DNA of 50,289 bases from Halomonas eurihalina (GCF_008274785.1 NZ_VTPU01000020.1:1-50289), one strand, 5' to 3'; positions 25,571-37,527 are shown, counted from the stretch's first letter. The notes: generated by a model from the sequence alone, not told the origin. Translations and numbers: made by a program.

Positions 25571-26027
25571 GCCTGCCCCGATCCCCCTGGGGCGCTCGGC
25601 TCTGGCGGCCCTGGTCGAGCTGGAACGCGTATCCCAGACCTATCCCTTGTCGACGGCCCGGCTGGGGGCAGCACTGACGGATAGGACCGATGTGGTGTTC
25701 GGGCTCGAGGAAGACGGCGAGTTGCTCGGCTATGCCATCCTCTCGCGTCTGCCTTTCGATGCTGAACTGCAGTCGATCCTGGTGGCACGTCAGGCGCGTC
25801 GTCGTGGTCTGGCGGTGGCGCTGATGGAGGCGGTGATCGCTCAGGCGAAAGCCTGGAAGAGCGAACGGCTGTTGCTGGAAGTCAGAGAAGCCAATGCGCC
25901 GGCGATCACGCTTTACCGGCGCATGGGGTTTGCCGAGGATGGGCGCCGTCGCGACTATTACCCGTCGCTGGACGGCGCCGGGCGGGAGGACGCCTTGTTG
26001 ATGTCACGCCGTCTGGACGGGGCGTGA
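25563..26027 (+). CDS. rimI: Ribosomal protein S18 N-acetyltransferase
   Basis: A GNAT acetyltransferase of 154 residues that acetylates the N-terminal alanine of ribosomal protein S18. Motif A for acetyl-CoA binding is SILVARQARRRGLAVALMEAV; the C-terminal half has LLLEVREANAPAITLYRRMGF and ends near RRDYYPSLDG, all typical of RimI. The start at 25563 is preferred (AGGAG at 25548-25552); an ATG at 25545 is possible. It overlaps the 3' end of the holD-like gene by 8 bp, the same pairing as in E. coli. It converges on zapB with only 8 bp between. Confidence 0.92.
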   Translation: MPEPAPIPLGRSALAALVELERVSQTYPLSTARLGAALTDRTDVVFGLEEDGELLGYAILSRLPFDAELQSILVARQARRRGLAVALMEAVIAQAKAWKSERLLLEVREANAPAITLYRRMGFAEDGRRRDYYPSLDGAGREDALLMSRRLDGA

Positions 26028-26035
26028 ACCGGGGC

Positions 26036-26266
26036 TCAGCCGTGCTGCTGCTGGGGCGCCGGTTGTTCTTGCTGGGATGACTGCTCGGTCTCGATATCGT
26101 CGAACTTGCCCAGCAGCGCCGACAAGCGACGCTCCCATTCCTCGCGTTCCTGCTTGAGGCGGGCGTTTTCCTCGCGCAGCTCCTCGGCTTCCATCTTCAT
26201 CAACTCCAGGGCCTCGACGGCGCTGGAGACTTTCTGTTCGAGCTGGTTGAAGAGTTCGATGCTCAT
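26036..26266 (-). CDS. zapB: Cell division protein ZapB
   Basis: A 76-residue coiled-coil protein, close to the E. coli ZapB length (81). It begins MSIELFNQLEQKVSSAVEAL and contains continuous heptad-forming helix (MKMEAEELREENARLKQERE), then LSALLGKFDDIE and a Gln-rich tail. ZapB joins the Z-ring through ZapA and supports ring assembly. The start at 26266 has AGGAG 7 nt upstream on the minus strand; an in-frame extension to 26359 is not protein-like. It lies just downstream of rsmD on the same strand. Confidence 0.88.
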   Translation of the reverse strand: MSIELFNQLEQKVSSAVEALELMKMEAEELREENARLKQEREEWERRLSALLGKFDDIETEQSSQQEQPAPQQQHG

Positions 26267-26352
26267 CCGTTTCTCCTGATGATGTCCTGCTGAGTCGGGC
26301 CCGGCCCGGCGAAAGCGTCCTGCCATCGGCAGCGTAACGCCACCGAGGGGGC

Positions 26353-27009
26353 TCAGCAAGCGTCTTCGACAGGTGAGTCCTTGTCCGTGGGGCGGCGCTG
26401 ATACAGCCGTCCGGTACTGTCGCCCGCGCGAACCTCCCGATGCAGGATCCAGTTGGCCGGTACTTCCGGGTCGAGGGTCGACTCGGTTTCCAGGTAGATG
26501 CTGGCGTCGTCGCTCAGCCAGCCACGCTCCAGCGCCGCACAGCAGGCGGCCGCCAGGTCCTGGCGGAAGGGCGGGTCGAGGAAGACGAGCGAATGAGGCG
26601 TCGGTTCGGCGTCAAGAAAGCGCATGACATCGGCATTGATCACCCGGGCCCGGGTAACGCCCAGCGTGGCCAGGTTGTCTTCCAGGGCGCGGCTCGCTCG
26701 GCCGTCGAGCTCGACCAGGGTGGCATCACGGGCGCCGCGTGACAGGGCCTCCAGGCCAAGGGCGCCGGTGCCGGCGAAGAGGTCCAGGACCCGAGTGCCG
26801 GCGAGGCCGGCCCCCAGCCAGTTGAACAGCGTCTCCCGGACACGGTCCGGCGTGGGGCGCAGTCCCGGCAGGTCAATCACGGGGAGCAGGCGGCGGCGAT
26901 ATTCGCCGCCGATGATGCGCAACTGGCCTCGGCCACGACCAGCGTCTCGGCGATGGGAGGCGGCGCGGGAGTGGCGCGATGGGCGGGAGGAGGAGCGGCG
27001 TCGAGTCAT
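26353..27009 (-). CDS. rsmD: 16S rRNA (guanine966-N2)-methyltransferase
   Basis: 218 residues. The first 28 are Arg/Ser-rich and probably disordered. Then comes the RsmD domain: LRIIGGEYRRRLLPV, the substrate loop GLRPTPDRVRETLFNWL, SAM-binding motif VLDLFAGTGALGLEALSRGA, and catalytic motif LVFLDPPF, where DPPF is the N2-guanine/N6-adenine methyltransferase signature. It modifies G966 of 16S rRNA in the assembled small subunit. It is divergent from ftsY with 91 bp between starts, a conserved arrangement in gammaproteobacteria. Confidence 0.94.
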   Translation of the reverse strand: MTRRRSSSRPSRHSRAASHRRDAGRGRGQLRIIGGEYRRRLLPVIDLPGLRPTPDRVRETLFNWLGAGLAGTRVLDLFAGTGALGLEALSRGARDATLVELDGRASRALEDNLATLGVTRARVINADVMRFLDAEPTPHSLVFLDPPFRQDLAAACCAALERGWLSDDASIYLETESTLDPEVPANWILHREVRAGDSTGRLYQRRPTDKDSPVEDAC

Positions 27010-27100
27010 GGGGGGCGATTGTAGCGGGCGTCTTGTCCACAGTCATGGTGCGCGATGGTAGGATGTGACGATTCGTTCACCCGCGAGGCTGAATCCCCTC

Positions 27101-28459
27101 ATGTTCGGTTTTTTCAAGCGCAAGAAGAAGCAGCAGGAAGAGGCGTCCCAGACGCCTGAGCAGGAGGTCGAGCGCGACGAAGCGGCGCTCGCCGAAGAGG
27201 AAGTGGCGTCATCCGACGTCGGGCCGGCATCCGAGGTGGAGCCGGAGCCCGCTTCCGAGGTCGAGCCCGAACCAGCGCCCGAAGTGGAGCCGGAACCCGC
27301 TTCCGAGGTCGAGCCCGAGCCAACGCCCGAGGTGGAGCCGGACCCCGTTCCCGAGGTCGAGCCCGAGCCGACGCCCGAAGTGGAGCCGGAACCCGAGGTC
27401 GAGCCCGAGCCGGTGCCCGAGGTGGAGCCGGAACCCGTTCCCGAGGTCGAGCCCGAACCAGCGCCAGAGGTGGAGCCCGAGCCGGCCGCTGCGGCGCTCC
27501 GGGAAAAGCCCCGTGGCGAGAAGAAGGGGTGGTTCGCGCGGATCAAGAATGGGCTCGGCAAGACGCGGGCCAATCTAGCCGATGGCCTGGCCGGGCTGTT
27601 TCTCGGTCGCAAGCAGATCGACGACGATCTGATGGAAGAACTCGAGACCCAGTTGCTGATGGCCGATGTGGGGATCGAGGCGACTACCGAGATCATCGAT
27701 CGACTCACCGAGCGGGTTTCCCGCAAGGAGCTCAAGGACCCGGAGGCACTGTTCAAGGCGCTTCAGGAAGAACTGGCGGGGCTGCTCGAGGGCGTCACCC
27801 AGCCCCTGGAGCTGCCGCCCAAGGGCGAGGGTCCCTTCGTCATCCTGGTGGTCGGCGTCAATGGCGTGGGCAAGACCACCACCATCGGCAAGCTGACCCA
27901 GCGCTTCCAGCGCGAGGGACGCAGTGTGATGCTGGCTGCCGGTGACACCTTCCGCGCCGCTGCCGTGGAGCAGCTCAAGGTGTGGGGGGAGCGCAACGAC
28001 GTGCCGGTGGTGGCCCAGCATACCGGCGCCGACAGCGCCTCGGTGGTCTACGACGCCCTGGCGGCGGCCCGGGCGCGCGGCGTCGACGTGCTGATCGCCG
28101 ACACCGCCGGGCGCCTGCACAACAAGTCGCACTTGATGGAAGAGCTTAAGAAGGTGCGGCGGGTGATGGGCAAGCTCGATGCCGACGCACCTCACGAGGT
28201 GATGCTGGTGCTCGATGCCGGCACCGGCCAGAACGCCCTTTCCCAGGCCTCGACCTTCAACGAGGCGGTGCCGGTCACCGGGATTACCCTGACCAAGCTC
28301 GATGGCACCGCCAAGGGTGGCATCATCTTCGCGCTGGCCCAGCAGCTCGGTACACCGATTCGCTTCATCGGCGTGGGCGAAACGCTGGATGACCTGCGTC
28401 CGTTCGCGGCCCGCGAATTCGTCGATGCGCTCTTCGACAGGGACGATGCCGCGGCATGA
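27101..28459 (+). CDS. ftsY: Signal recognition particle receptor FtsY
   Basis: 452 residues. FtsY docks SRP-ribosome complexes to the translocon at the inner membrane. The basic lipid-binding tip [10 protein letters not shown] is followed by a strongly acidic A domain, of which residues 45-128 are 11 tandem xxEVEPEP units. The N domain comes next, then the G domain: [14 protein letters not shown] (G1), [11 protein letters not shown] (G2), DTAGR (G3) and TKLD (G4). The start is at 27101 because it gives the basic tip; the GAGG ribosome site is distant (13 nt). The stop overlaps the ftsE start (ATGA). The repeat makes the A domain unusual in regularity, not in function. Confidence 0.96.
   Translation: MFGFFKRKKKQQEEASQTPEQEVERDEAALAEEEVASSDVGPASEVEPEPASEVEPEPAPEVEPEPASEVEPEPTPEVEPDPVPEVEPEPTPEVEPEPEVEPEPVPEVEPEPVPEVEPEPAPEVEPEPAAAALREKPRGEKKGWFARIKNGLGKTRANLADGLAGLFLGRKQIDDDLMEELETQLLMADVGIEATTEIIDRLTERVSRKELKDPEALFKALQEELAGLLEGVTQPLELPPKGEGPFVILVVGVNGVGKTTTIGKLTQRFQREGRSVMLAAGDTFRAAAVEQLKVWGERNDVPVVAQHTGADSASVVYDALAAARARGVDVLIADTAGRLHNKSHLMEELKKVRRVMGKLDADAPHEVMLVLDAGTGQNALSQASTFNEAVPVTGITLTKLDGTAKGGIIFALAQQLGTPIRFIGVGETLDDLRPFAAREFVDALFDRDDAAA
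27233..27484 (+). repeat. 24-bp coding tandem repeat (48-bp higher-order) inside ftsY
   Basis: Eleven copies of a 24-bp unit encode xxEVEPEP. The units alternate between GAGGTGGAGCCGGA and GAGGTCGAGCCCGA spellings, giving a 48-bp higher-order period. The eighth unit lacks 6 bp, keeping frame. This is a likely site of length variation between strains. Confidence 0.9.
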
Positions 28460-29124
28460 TTGCCTTCGAACACGTCGGCAAGCGCTATGGAGGGCGCTTC
28501 GAGGCGCTGGCCCATCTCAACTTCCGGGTCGGGCGTGGCGAGATGGTCTTTCTCACTGGTCACTCCGGGGCCGGCAAGAGCTCTCTGCTGCGCCTGATCA
28601 TCCGCCTCGAGCGGCCTAGTCGGGGACGCATCCTGGTGGCGGGCCATGACATCGATCGGCTGCATCATACCCAGGTGCCCTTCTATCGGCGCCAGATCGG
28701 TGTGGTCTTTCAGGACCACCAGTTGCTTTTCGATCGCTCGATCTACCACAACGTGGCCCTGCCTCTGGAAATTCAGGGCATGGAGCTCCGGGAGACCTCG
28801 CGCCGTGTCCGGGCGGCGCTCGACAAGGTCGGGTTGCTGCATCGCGAGCGGGCCCTGCCCATCGAGCTGTCGGGCGGTGAGCAGCAGCGGGTGGGCATCG
28901 CCCGGGCGGTGGTCAACAAGCCGGCCCTGCTGCTGGCCGACGAGCCGACGGGCAACCTCGACCCTCAACTGTCGGCCGATATCATGTCGTTGTTCGAGGA
29001 CTTCAATCGGATCGGCACCACGGTGATGGTGGCCAGCCACGATCTGGCGCTGATCGCCCGGCTGCGGCATCGCACTCTGCGCCTGCACGACGGACGCCTG
29101 GTGGCCGACGAGGAGGCTCTATGA
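28456..29124 (+). CDS. ftsE: Cell division ATP-binding protein FtsE
   Basis: A 222-residue ABC ATPase at the cytoplasmic side of FtsX; the complex controls septal peptidoglycan hydrolysis through periplasmic activators. Walker A is [13 protein letters not shown], the signature [14 protein letters not shown], Walker [13 protein letters not shown] and the switch His is in VASHDLALI. The start overlaps the ftsY stop by ATGA, and its own stop overlaps ftsX, so ftsYEX is translated as a coupled unit. Confidence 0.97.
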   Translation: MIAFEHVGKRYGGRFEALAHLNFRVGRGEMVFLTGHSGAGKSSLLRLIIRLERPSRGRILVAGHDIDRLHHTQVPFYRRQIGVVFQDHQLLFDRSIYHNVALPLEIQGMELRETSRRVRAALDKVGLLHRERALPIELSGGEQQRVGIARAVVNKPALLLADEPTGNLDPQLSADIMSLFEDFNRIGTTVMVASHDLALIARLRHRTLRLHDGRLVADEEAL

Positions 29125-30098
29125 GCCGTCAAGGACAAGAGCAGCCCCGACGTGGTGCCCGAACCCATCGGGCCGGCGCCGGTGGGCGCTGGCGTAGTTG
29201 GGGGCGTCACCATCGCGCCATGGCCCGGGACAGCGCACTGCGTCTGTTGCGCCATCCGCTGAGCAGCCTGCTGACCATGCTGGCCATCGCGATTGCCCTG
29301 GTGCTGCCAGCCGGCCTGTGGCTGGCCCTGGACGGTGCCCGGCTGCTCGACGCCGAGCTCGACGAGAGTGCCACCCTGACGGCCTATCTCGCCGAGCGGG
29401 TCGATGACGGCGAGGCGGGGCGTATCGAGGAAGCACTGGCGGCCCAGCAAGGCGTGGCGGATACCCGCTTGATCACCGCCGCCGAGGGCATGGCCGAGTT
29501 TCAGCAGTCGCTGGGGCTCGAGGATGCCCTGGCGCGCCTGCCTGGCAACCCGCTACCGGCCAGTGTGGTGGTCTCGCCTGTCGATCCTTCGCCGGAGGCC
29601 GTGCGCCGGCTGGCCGACGAACTTGGGGCCTTGAATGGCGTCGAGGAGGTGCGGCTCGATCTCGCCTGGCTGGAACGCCTGCGTCATCTGGCGGAACTCG
29701 GCCAGCGGGTCACTCTGGCGCTGGTCGTGCTGTTTGGTATGGGCGTGCTGCTGGTGGTGGGCAATACCATCCGGCTGGCCGTGGAGAACCGTCGCCAGGA
29801 GATTGAGGTGGTGACGTTGATCGGCGCCACCCATCCGTTCGTGCGGCGTCCCTTCCTGTACAGCGGTGCCTGGTACGGCTTGGGGGGCGGCATCCTGGCC
29901 TGGGGGCTGTTGACGCTCGGCGGAGACTGGCTGTCGGGGCCGGTCTCGGCGCTGGCGGCCAGCTACGGTGCGAGTTTCGTGCTGCCGACCCTGGGAGTCG
30001 GGGGCTCGGCAACGCTTCTGGCCTGTAGTACACTACTTGGCTGGCTGGGTGCCTGGATCGCGGTCAGTCGTCATCTGGCGCAGATCCGCCCCCGCTGA
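29121..30098 (+). CDS. ftsX: Cell division membrane protein FtsX
   Basis: 325 residues. A basic cytoplasmic N-terminal tail of about 45 residues leads to span 1 ([20 protein letters not shown]). A periplasmic domain of about 130 residues follows, which in relatives contacts EnvC-type activators, then three spans near residues 195-215, 250-275 and 290-315. [20 protein letters not shown] is the conserved FtsX-domain segment. It partners with FtsE. The next gene, rpoH, starts 145 bp later and probably has its own promoters. Confidence 0.95.
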   Translation: MSRQGQEQPRRGARTHRAGAGGRWRSWGRHHRAMARDSALRLLRHPLSSLLTMLAIAIALVLPAGLWLALDGARLLDAELDESATLTAYLAERVDDGEAGRIEEALAAQQGVADTRLITAAEGMAEFQQSLGLEDALARLPGNPLPASVVVSPVDPSPEAVRRLADELGALNGVEEVRLDLAWLERLRHLAELGQRVTLALVVLFGMGVLLVVGNTIRLAVENRRQEIEVVTLIGATHPFVRRPFLYSGAWYGLGGGILAWGLLTLGGDWLSGPVSALAASYGASFVLPTLGVGGSATLLACSTLLGWLGAWIAVSRHLAQIRPR

Positions 30099-30243
30099 TG
30101 CCATGAGGAAAGCTGTCACGGAGAACTGCCGTCACGAAAGCGTCATGGCAAATTCATTGCGAGCCGGAACCAAATCGGTCCCTTGCCGTCAAAGGCAGCG
30201 ATTGCCGATTCCACTCATGGGTTTCGAGGGAGACAACCTGCAA

Positions 30244-31110
30244 ATGAGCACCAGTCTTCTACCGGTGGGCCATCTTTCACCGGGTCACGACCTCAATGGT
30301 TATATCCAGGCGGTGAATGGGATTCCCATGCTCACCGTGGACGAGGAGCGTGAGCTGGCCTTCCGCCTGCACGACGAGGGCGACCTCGAGGCGGCGCGCC
30401 GTTTGGTGATGTCTCACCTGCGTTTCGTCGTGCACATCGCACGGAGCTATTCCGGCTATGGCCTGGCCCAGGCGGACCTTATCCAGGAAGGTAACGTCGG
30501 CCTGATGAAGGCGGTCAAGCGCTTCGACCCCAATCAGGGCGTGCGCCTGGTATCCTTCGCCGTGCATTGGATCAAGGCCGAGATTCACGAATTCGTGCTG
30601 CGCAACTGGCGGATCGTCAAGGTCGCCACCACCAAGGCGCAGCGTAAGCTGTTCTTCAACCTGCGCGGCGCCAAGAAGCGCCTGGCCTGGTTGAACAGCA
30701 ACGAGGTCGAGGCCATCGCCAAGGATCTCGACGTCAAGCCCGAAGTGGTGCGCGAGATGGAAGGGCGTCTATCGGCCTACGATGCCGGTTTCGATGCCGC
30801 GCCCGGCGAGGACGAGGAGTCCGCCTATCAGGCGCCGGTCCACTACCTGGACGACGCTTCCCAGGATCCGGCCACGCAGCTCGAGGACAGCGACTGGGAG
30901 GAAGACTCCACTCAGCGCCTGCAGGCGGCCCTGTCCGAACTGGACGAGCGCTCCCGCGATATCCTCCAGCGGCGCTGGTTGAGCGACAGTAAGTCGACGC
31001 TCCACGACCTGGCCGATGTCTACGGCGTGTCTGCCGAGCGCATTCGCCAGCTCGAGAAGAACGCGATGAAGAAGATTCGGCAGAGTATCGGCGATACCTT
31101 GGCCGCATGA
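30244..31110 (+). CDS. rpoH: RNA polymerase heat-shock sigma factor (sigma-32)
   Basis: 288 residues. Region 2 includes [22 protein letters not shown] and [19 protein letters not shown]. The RpoH box [18 protein letters not shown] is diagnostic of sigma-32. Region 4 is [20 protein letters not shown], the helix-turn-helix that reads -35 elements. It directs transcription of heat-shock genes. The start at 30244 ([17 protein letters not shown]) follows GAGGGAG; the longer frame from 29968 overlaps ftsX. ftsY-ftsE-ftsX-rpoH is the conserved order. The mRNA start region may fold as an RNA thermometer, as in E. coli, but I did not model this. Confidence 0.97.
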   Translation: MSTSLLPVGHLSPGHDLNGYIQAVNGIPMLTVDEERELAFRLHDEGDLEAARRLVMSHLRFVVHIARSYSGYGLAQADLIQEGNVGLMKAVKRFDPNQGVRLVSFAVHWIKAEIHEFVLRNWRIVKVATTKAQRKLFFNLRGAKKRLAWLNSNEVEAIAKDLDVKPEVVREMEGRLSAYDAGFDAAPGEDEESAYQAPVHYLDDASQDPATQLEDSDWEEDSTQRLQAALSELDERSRDILQRRWLSDSKSTLHDLADVYGVSAERIRQLEKNAMKKIRQSIGDTLAA

Positions 31111-31162
31111 TAGTGCGCTGATTTCCTGACAGTCGCTGCCTCGCCGTCGCAGGCGGCATGGA

Positions 31163-31191
31163 AAACGCCCTGGCCATTGGCCGGGGCGTTT
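31163..31191. terminator. Terminator between rpoH and slmA
   Basis: AAACGCCC (31163-31170) pairs with GGGCGTTT (31184-31191), continued inside by GGCC/GGCC. A-rich on the left and T-rich on the right, it can serve both convergent genes. Confidence 0.85.
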
Positions 31192-31214
31192 GTGTTACAG
31201 GCTCTCGTGAGGTG

Positions 31215-31826
31215 TCAGGCGGGCTGGGGTGCCTCGCGGAGCAGGCAGGCGGAGAGTGGCTGCCACTGGTCTTCCCAGTGTTCGGTGGGGCGGCGCTTGA
31301 AGTCGCTGCGCACATACTGGGAGATGCGTCCCTCGACCTGGGCCAGCAGCATATTGGCAGCGGCTGGAATCGGCATCGCCGGGCGCCGTCCCTCGCGTAG
31401 CTCGGCCTCGCGCAGTACCTGCTTGAGCTGGGTTTCCAGACGTTCGAACAGCTGGTGGATGCGCTGTCGCAGCCGGGCGGTCTCGCCGGTCAGGGCGTCG
31501 CCGCCTAGCAGACGCGACAGACCAGGATTCTTCTCGGCGAAGCCCAGCAGCAGGGTGAGGATCTGGCCACAGCGCGGCACTGCTTCGGGCACTTCCTCGA
31601 GAATGCGGCCGATGCGTTCGAACAGGGTCTGTTCGATGAACTCGATGAGTCCCTCGAACATGCGTGCCTTGCTGGGGAAGTGGCGGTAGAGAGCCGCTTC
31701 CGAGACGCCGATCTGGCGGGCCAGGGCGGCGATGGTGATGCGTTTGCCACTGTCTTCCTCCAGCATCAGCGCCAGTCCTTGCAGAATCTGGTCGCGACGG
31801 CTGGAGGGGGAAGCTTCCTGCGTCAT
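31215..31826 (-). CDS. slmA: Nucleoid occlusion factor SlmA (TetR fold)
   Basis: A 203-residue TetR-fold protein that binds DNA sites across the chromosome except the terminus and blocks FtsZ assembly over the nucleoid. The N-terminal helix-turn-helix is ITIAALARQIGVSEAALYRHFPSKARMFEGL, the SlmA-type sequence. The C-terminal half (ERIGRILEEVPEAVPRCGQI and WQPLSACLLREA) fits the FtsZ-binding and dimer region. It is the last gene of coaBC-dut-algC-argB-slmA, 34 bp after argB. Genomic context supports SlmA over a drug-sensing TetR protein. Confidence 0.92.
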   Translation of the reverse strand: MTQEASPSSRRDQILQGLALMLEEDSGKRITIAALARQIGVSEAALYRHFPSKARMFEGLIEFIEQTLFERIGRILEEVPEAVPRCGQILTLLLGFAEKNPGLSRLLGGDALTGETARLRQRIHQLFERLETQLKQVLREAELREGRRPAMPIPAAANMLLAQVEGRISQYVRSDFKRRPTEHWEDQWQPLSACLLREAPQPA

Positions 31827-31860
31827 GGTGTGCTTTTCTTGTCGCTCGATGGGGAAAGGG

Positions 31861-34204
<2,344 letters not shown>

Positions 34205-34266
34205 GTCATCAGTCCTTGATCGTGCGTGAAGTCAATGGCGCTGTCGGGTCAGTGGTGTTGGTCGGG

Positions 34267-34734
34267 TCAGTGACGGCCGGAGCTGCCGAAGCCGCCCATG
34301 CCCCGGGCGCTGGCGTCGAAGTCGTCGACGACCTCGAGGTCGGCCTGCACCACGGGTACCAGAACATACTGGGCCAGGCGCTCGAAGGGCTCCAGGGTGA
34401 AAGCGGTGTCGCCCCGGTTCCACACCGAGACCATCAACTCTCCCTGGTAGTCGGAGTCGATCAGCCCCACCAGGTTGCCGAGCACGATGCCGTGCTTGTG
34501 GCCGAGCCCCGATCGGGGCAGGACCATACCGGCCAGGCCCGGGTCGGCAATGTGGATGGCGAGTCCGGTGCGCACCAGTTCGCAGTCGCCGGGCTCGAGG
34601 GGCAGGGGGGCGTCGAGCAGGGCTCGCAGGTCCATGCCCGCCGAGCCGGCGGTGGCGTAATGGGGCAGATAGTCGCGCATGCGCTCGTCGAGCAGCTTGA
34701 CGGCGAGGCGGGGACGGTCGGGAAAAGTCGGCAT
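34267..34734 (-). CDS. dut: Deoxyuridine 5'-triphosphate nucleotidohydrolase
   Basis: 155-residue trimeric dUTPase that hydrolyses dUTP to dUMP and keeps uracil out of DNA. All five motifs are visible: [10 protein letters not shown] (1), [11 protein letters not shown] (2), [19 protein letters not shown] (3, with the catalytic Asp), [10 protein letters not shown] (4) and [10 protein letters not shown] (5, Gly-rich tail closing the active site). It is 24 bp downstream of coaBC on the same strand, a conserved pairing. Confidence 0.97.
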   Translation of the reverse strand: MPTFPDRPRLAVKLLDERMRDYLPHYATAGSAGMDLRALLDAPLPLEPGDCELVRTGLAIHIADPGLAGMVLPRSGLGHKHGIVLGNLVGLIDSDYQGELMVSVWNRGDTAFTLEPFERLAQYVLVPVVQADLEVVDDFDASARGMGGFGSSGRH

Positions 34735-34758
34735 CGGGTGTCTTCCGGAATCGGGGTG

Positions 34759-35994
34759 TCAGGCGTGGTGAGTGGTGTTCAGGCGGCTCAGTGCCCGCTT
34801 CAGGACGGCCTCGGCCAGTCGTGACTTGGGTTGCGGGGGCTGGGCGTCGCGGTCGATGGCGTTGCCGTCTTTCCAGAGCAGCACGGCGGCGTTGTCGTCG
34901 GCGCCGAAGCCGAGCCCGGCCTGGGAAACGTCGTTGGCCACCACCATGTCGAGTTGCTTGCGCGTCAGCTTGTCGCGGCCGTAACGCTCGAGGTCGCGCG
35001 TCTCGGCGGCGAAGCCGATGACGAAGGGGCGGTCGTCCCGGGCGGCGATGCGGGCAATGATATCGGGATTCTTGACCAGACGCAGGGTCATGGCGTCTTC
35101 GTCGTCACGCTTCTTGAGCTTGTGCTCGGCCGGGGCTTCGGCGCGGTAGTCGGCCACGGCGGCGCAGCCGATGAAGAGATCGCAATCGTAGGCGAGACGT
35201 TCGGCGGCCGCCAGCATGTCGTCGGCGCTTTCCACGTCGTGCCGGGTCACGCCGTGCGGCGTGGCCAGTGCCACCGGGCCGCTGATCAGGTGTACCTCGG
35301 CGCCCAGGGCCGCGGCGGCAGTGGCCAGCGCGTAGCCCATCTTGCCGGAGCTGTGGTTGGAGAGATAGCGAACCGGGTCGAGGGCCTCGCGGGTCGGCCC
35401 GGCGGTGATCACTACCTTCAGCCCCTCGGCGGGGCGCTCCACCGCTCCGGACAGGCCGGCCATGATGTCCTCCGGTTCGAGCATGCGGCCAGGTCCCACG
35501 TCGCCGCAGGCCTGGTCGCCGCTGTCGGGGCCGAGCAGCTGCCAGCCGTCTTCGGCGAGCCGGTGGGCGTTGCGCGCGGTGGCGGGGTGACTCCACATGG
35601 CCTGGTTCATGGCCGGCGCCATGAACTTTTCGGCGTGGCTGGCCAGGCACAGGGTGGTGAGCAGGTCGTCCGCGTGACCATGGGCCAGGCGTGCCATCAG
35701 GTCGGCCGTGGCGGGCGCGATCAGGATGCGATCGGCCCAGCGGGCCAGTTCGATGTGGCCCATGCCGGCCTCGGCTTCTGGATCGAGCAGCGAGGTACGC
35801 ACTGCTTCGCCGGTCAGGGCCTGGAGCGTCAAGGGCGCGATGAAGGCCTGGGCGCCTTCGGTCATGACCACGCGAACCTCGAAGCCCGCCTGCTTGAGCA
35901 GGCGCGCCAGGTGCGCGCTCTTGTAGGCGGCGATACCGGCGCCGATCCCGAGCAGGATGCGTTTTCCGGGCAATGTTCCGGGCAATGCAGACAT
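34759..35994 (-). CDS. coaBC: Bifunctional phosphopantothenoylcysteine decarboxylase/phosphopantothenate-cysteine ligase
   Basis: 411 residues covering two coenzyme A steps. The N-terminal FMN-binding CoaC half has RILLGIGAGIAAYKSAHL, the PAMNQAMW motif and the ACGDVGPGRM loop with its catalytic Cys. The C-terminal CoaB half has VVITAGPTREALDPVRYLSN and HSSGKMGYALA, then a cofactor pocket with KLKKRDDE. Start at 35994 (MSALPGTLPGKRI); the upstream TTG at 36006 adds only four residues. It begins the minus-strand operon and is divergent from radC. Confidence 0.96.
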   Translation of the reverse strand: MSALPGTLPGKRILLGIGAGIAAYKSAHLARLLKQAGFEVRVVMTEGAQAFIAPLTLQALTGEAVRTSLLDPEAEAGMGHIELARWADRILIAPATADLMARLAHGHADDLLTTLCLASHAEKFMAPAMNQAMWSHPATARNAHRLAEDGWQLLGPDSGDQACGDVGPGRMLEPEDIMAGLSGAVERPAEGLKVVITAGPTREALDPVRYLSNHSSGKMGYALATAAAALGAEVHLISGPVALATPHGVTRHDVESADDMLAAAERLAYDCDLFIGCAAVADYRAEAPAEHKLKKRDDEDAMTLRLVKNPDIIARIAARDDRPFVIGFAAETRDLERYGRDKLTRKQLDMVVANDVSQAGLGFGADDNAAVLLWKDGNAIDRDAQPPQPKSRLAEAVLKRALSRLNTTHHA

Positions 35995-36164
35995 GGCGGT
36001 GTCCAAGCGTGAATCCGGTCGTCTACCTTACCACTCGCGGTGTGGCTTGCGTAGCCGGCCTGCGTGGACGCCTCGTGGCGACTACACTGGGTGGCGAAGG
36101 GATGCCGTGAAGGGGCAGGGGCGGCGTGCATGGCCAGAGCGCTGGACATGCATGGGAGGCAAGG

Positions 36165-36839
36165 ATGTCGATTCGCGATTGGCCGGAGGGCGAGCGCCCT
36201 CGGGAAAAACTCTTGGCGCTGGGCTCGGAGGCGCTTTCCGATGCCGAGTTGTTGGCGATCTTTCTGCGCGTCGGGGTGCCGGGACGCTCCGCCGTGGATC
36301 TGGCGCGGGACACGCTGTCGGTCTTCGGTGGTCTGCGTCCCCTGCTGGAGGCCGATGAACGGGCCTTTTGCGCCGGGCACGGGCTGGGGCAGGCCAAGTA
36401 CGTGCAGTTGCAGGCGGTGCTGGAACTGGCGCGACGCCACTTGGCCAGTCGGCTAGACCGCGAGGCGGCCTTGACCTCGCCGGGGCTGGTCCGCGACTAC
36501 CTGACGTCGCGTCTGCGCCACCTCGGGCATGAGGAGTTCGCCGCGCTGTTCCTCGACAGCCAGCACCGGGTGATTCGCTACGAGTCGCTGTTCCGGGGAA
36601 CGCTGGACAGCGCCTCGGTTTATCCCCGCGAAGTGGCGCGTCGCGCCCTGGAACTGGGGGCGGGGGCACTGATCTTCGCGCACAACCATCCTTCCGGGGT
36701 GGCCGAGCCGAGTGACGCCGACCGGCGCATCACCGAGCGGCTCAGGCAGGCGCTTGAGCTGTTCGAGGTCCGGGTGCTGGATCACTTCGTGGTGGGAGAT
36801 GGAGAAGTGGTGTCATTTGCCGAGCGTGGCCTGCTATAA
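36165..36839 (+). CDS. radC: RadC-family JAB-domain protein
   Basis: 224 residues. An N-terminal helix-hairpin-helix-like part ([20 protein letters not shown]) is followed by the RPN/JAB1-type metalloprotease-like domain with HNHPSG...SDAD (His-x-His-x7-Ser-x2-Asp zinc motif) near residues 170-185. Despite its historical name, a DNA-repair role is doubtful and its biochemical function is unsettled. Start at 36165 behind GGGAGG. radC followed by rpmB-rpmG is a conserved order. Its TAA stop lies within the -10 box of a likely rpmB promoter. Confidence 0.94.
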   Translation: MSIRDWPEGERPREKLLALGSEALSDAELLAIFLRVGVPGRSAVDLARDTLSVFGGLRPLLEADERAFCAGHGLGQAKYVQLQAVLELARRHLASRLDREAALTSPGLVRDYLTSRLRHLGHEEFAALFLDSQHRVIRYESLFRGTLDSASVYPREVARRALELGAGALIFAHNHPSGVAEPSDADRRITERLRQALELFEVRVLDHFVVGDGEVVSFAERGLL

Positions 36840-36840
36840 T
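36835..36840 (+). promoter_or_regulatory. Extended -10 promoter P1 for rpmBG
   Basis: TG-C-TATAAT, a perfect -10 box with extended TG, overlapping the radC stop codon; the upstream -35 (TGTCAT, 18-bp spacing) is poor. It would give a long leader of about 140 nt before rpmB. Confidence 0.55.
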
Positions 36841-36852
36841 CTCGTCTCTCGC

Positions 36853-36881
36853 TTGTCTGGCCCGGCCAACTCTGGTATAAA
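36853..36881 (+). promoter_or_regulatory. Promoter P2 for rpmBG
   Basis: TTGTCT (36853-36858), exactly 17-bp spacer, TATAAA (36876-36881) with TG at the extended -10 position (36873-36874). This is a strong housekeeping-type promoter for the ribosomal protein pair. Confidence 0.75.
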
Positions 36882-36988
36882 GTGCAGCCTTTGAATTCCC
36901 TTGGGTCAAATGACACGGGTCGTCCCGGTTTGCCCGACAGGTTTTGAACACTCAGGTTAATACCCTGGCCAAGCGGTTGGAGGCTCTC

Positions 36989-37225
36989 ATGTCCAAAGTA
37001 TGTCAGGTTACCGGCAAGCGCCCGGTGACTGGTCACAACGTATCTCACTCTCAGCGCAAGACCCCGCGTCGTTTTGTGCCGAACCTGCACACCCATCGCT
37101 TCTGGGTGGAAGCCGAGAAGCGCTTCGTCAAGCTGCGCGTTTCCACCAAGGGTATGCGCATCATCGACAAGAAGGGTATCGACGCGGTGCTCAGCGATAT
37201 CCGTAAGCGCGGCGAGACTGTTTAA
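36989..37225 (+). CDS. rpmB: 50S ribosomal protein L28
   Basis: 78 residues, the E. coli length. It begins [20 protein letters not shown] and contains [26 protein letters not shown], then ends DIRKRGETV. Structural protein of the large subunit. GGAGG is 5 nt before the start. It is co-transcribed with rpmG 36 bp later. The first Cys-x-x-(Thr/Cys) motif keeps only one Cys, so it is the zinc-free (C-minus) type usual in gammaproteobacteria. Confidence 0.98.
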   Translation: MSKVCQVTGKRPVTGHNVSHSQRKTPRRFVPNLHTHRFWVEAEKRFVKLRVSTKGMRIIDKKGIDAVLSDIRKRGETV

Positions 37226-37261
37226 GACACTCCAGCGCCCGATCCATGAGGGAGAAGAGTC

Positions 37262-37417
37262 ATGCGTGACAAGATCAGAATGGTGTCCAGCGCCGGTACC
37301 GGCCACTTCTACACCACCGACAAGAACAAGCGGAACACTCCGGACAAGCTCGAAATGAAGAAGTTCGATCCGGTGGCCCGCAAGCGCGTCATCTACAAGG
37401 AAGCCAAGATCAAGTGA
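37262..37417 (+). CDS. rpmG: 50S ribosomal protein L33
   Basis: 51 residues, easily missed for its length. It begins [20 protein letters not shown] and ends [12 protein letters not shown], with [20 protein letters not shown] in the middle. There are no zinc cysteines, so it is the C-minus form. The ribosome site is GAGGGAGAAG, about 6-12 nt upstream. rpmB-rpmG order is universal in this group. A hairpin at 37528-37551 may end the transcript. Confidence 0.97.
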   Translation: MRDKIRMVSSAGTGHFYTTDKNKRNTPDKLEMKKFDPVARKRVIYKEAKIK

Positions 37418-37527
37418 TCGCGATGCCGGTGCGCTGACGCGCTCGGCATCCTGGCCGTCGGCCCCGCCCGCGAAAGCGCGCCGGGTCGCTCGATGGCTTC
37501 CTTCCGCAGGTTAGAGCCTGTCCGCCC

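Noticed and set aside
26267..26359. Longer N-terminus for ZapB
   Set aside because: The extension is not protein-like, overlaps rsmD and lacks a ribosome site; the AGGAG-led internal start gives the family length.
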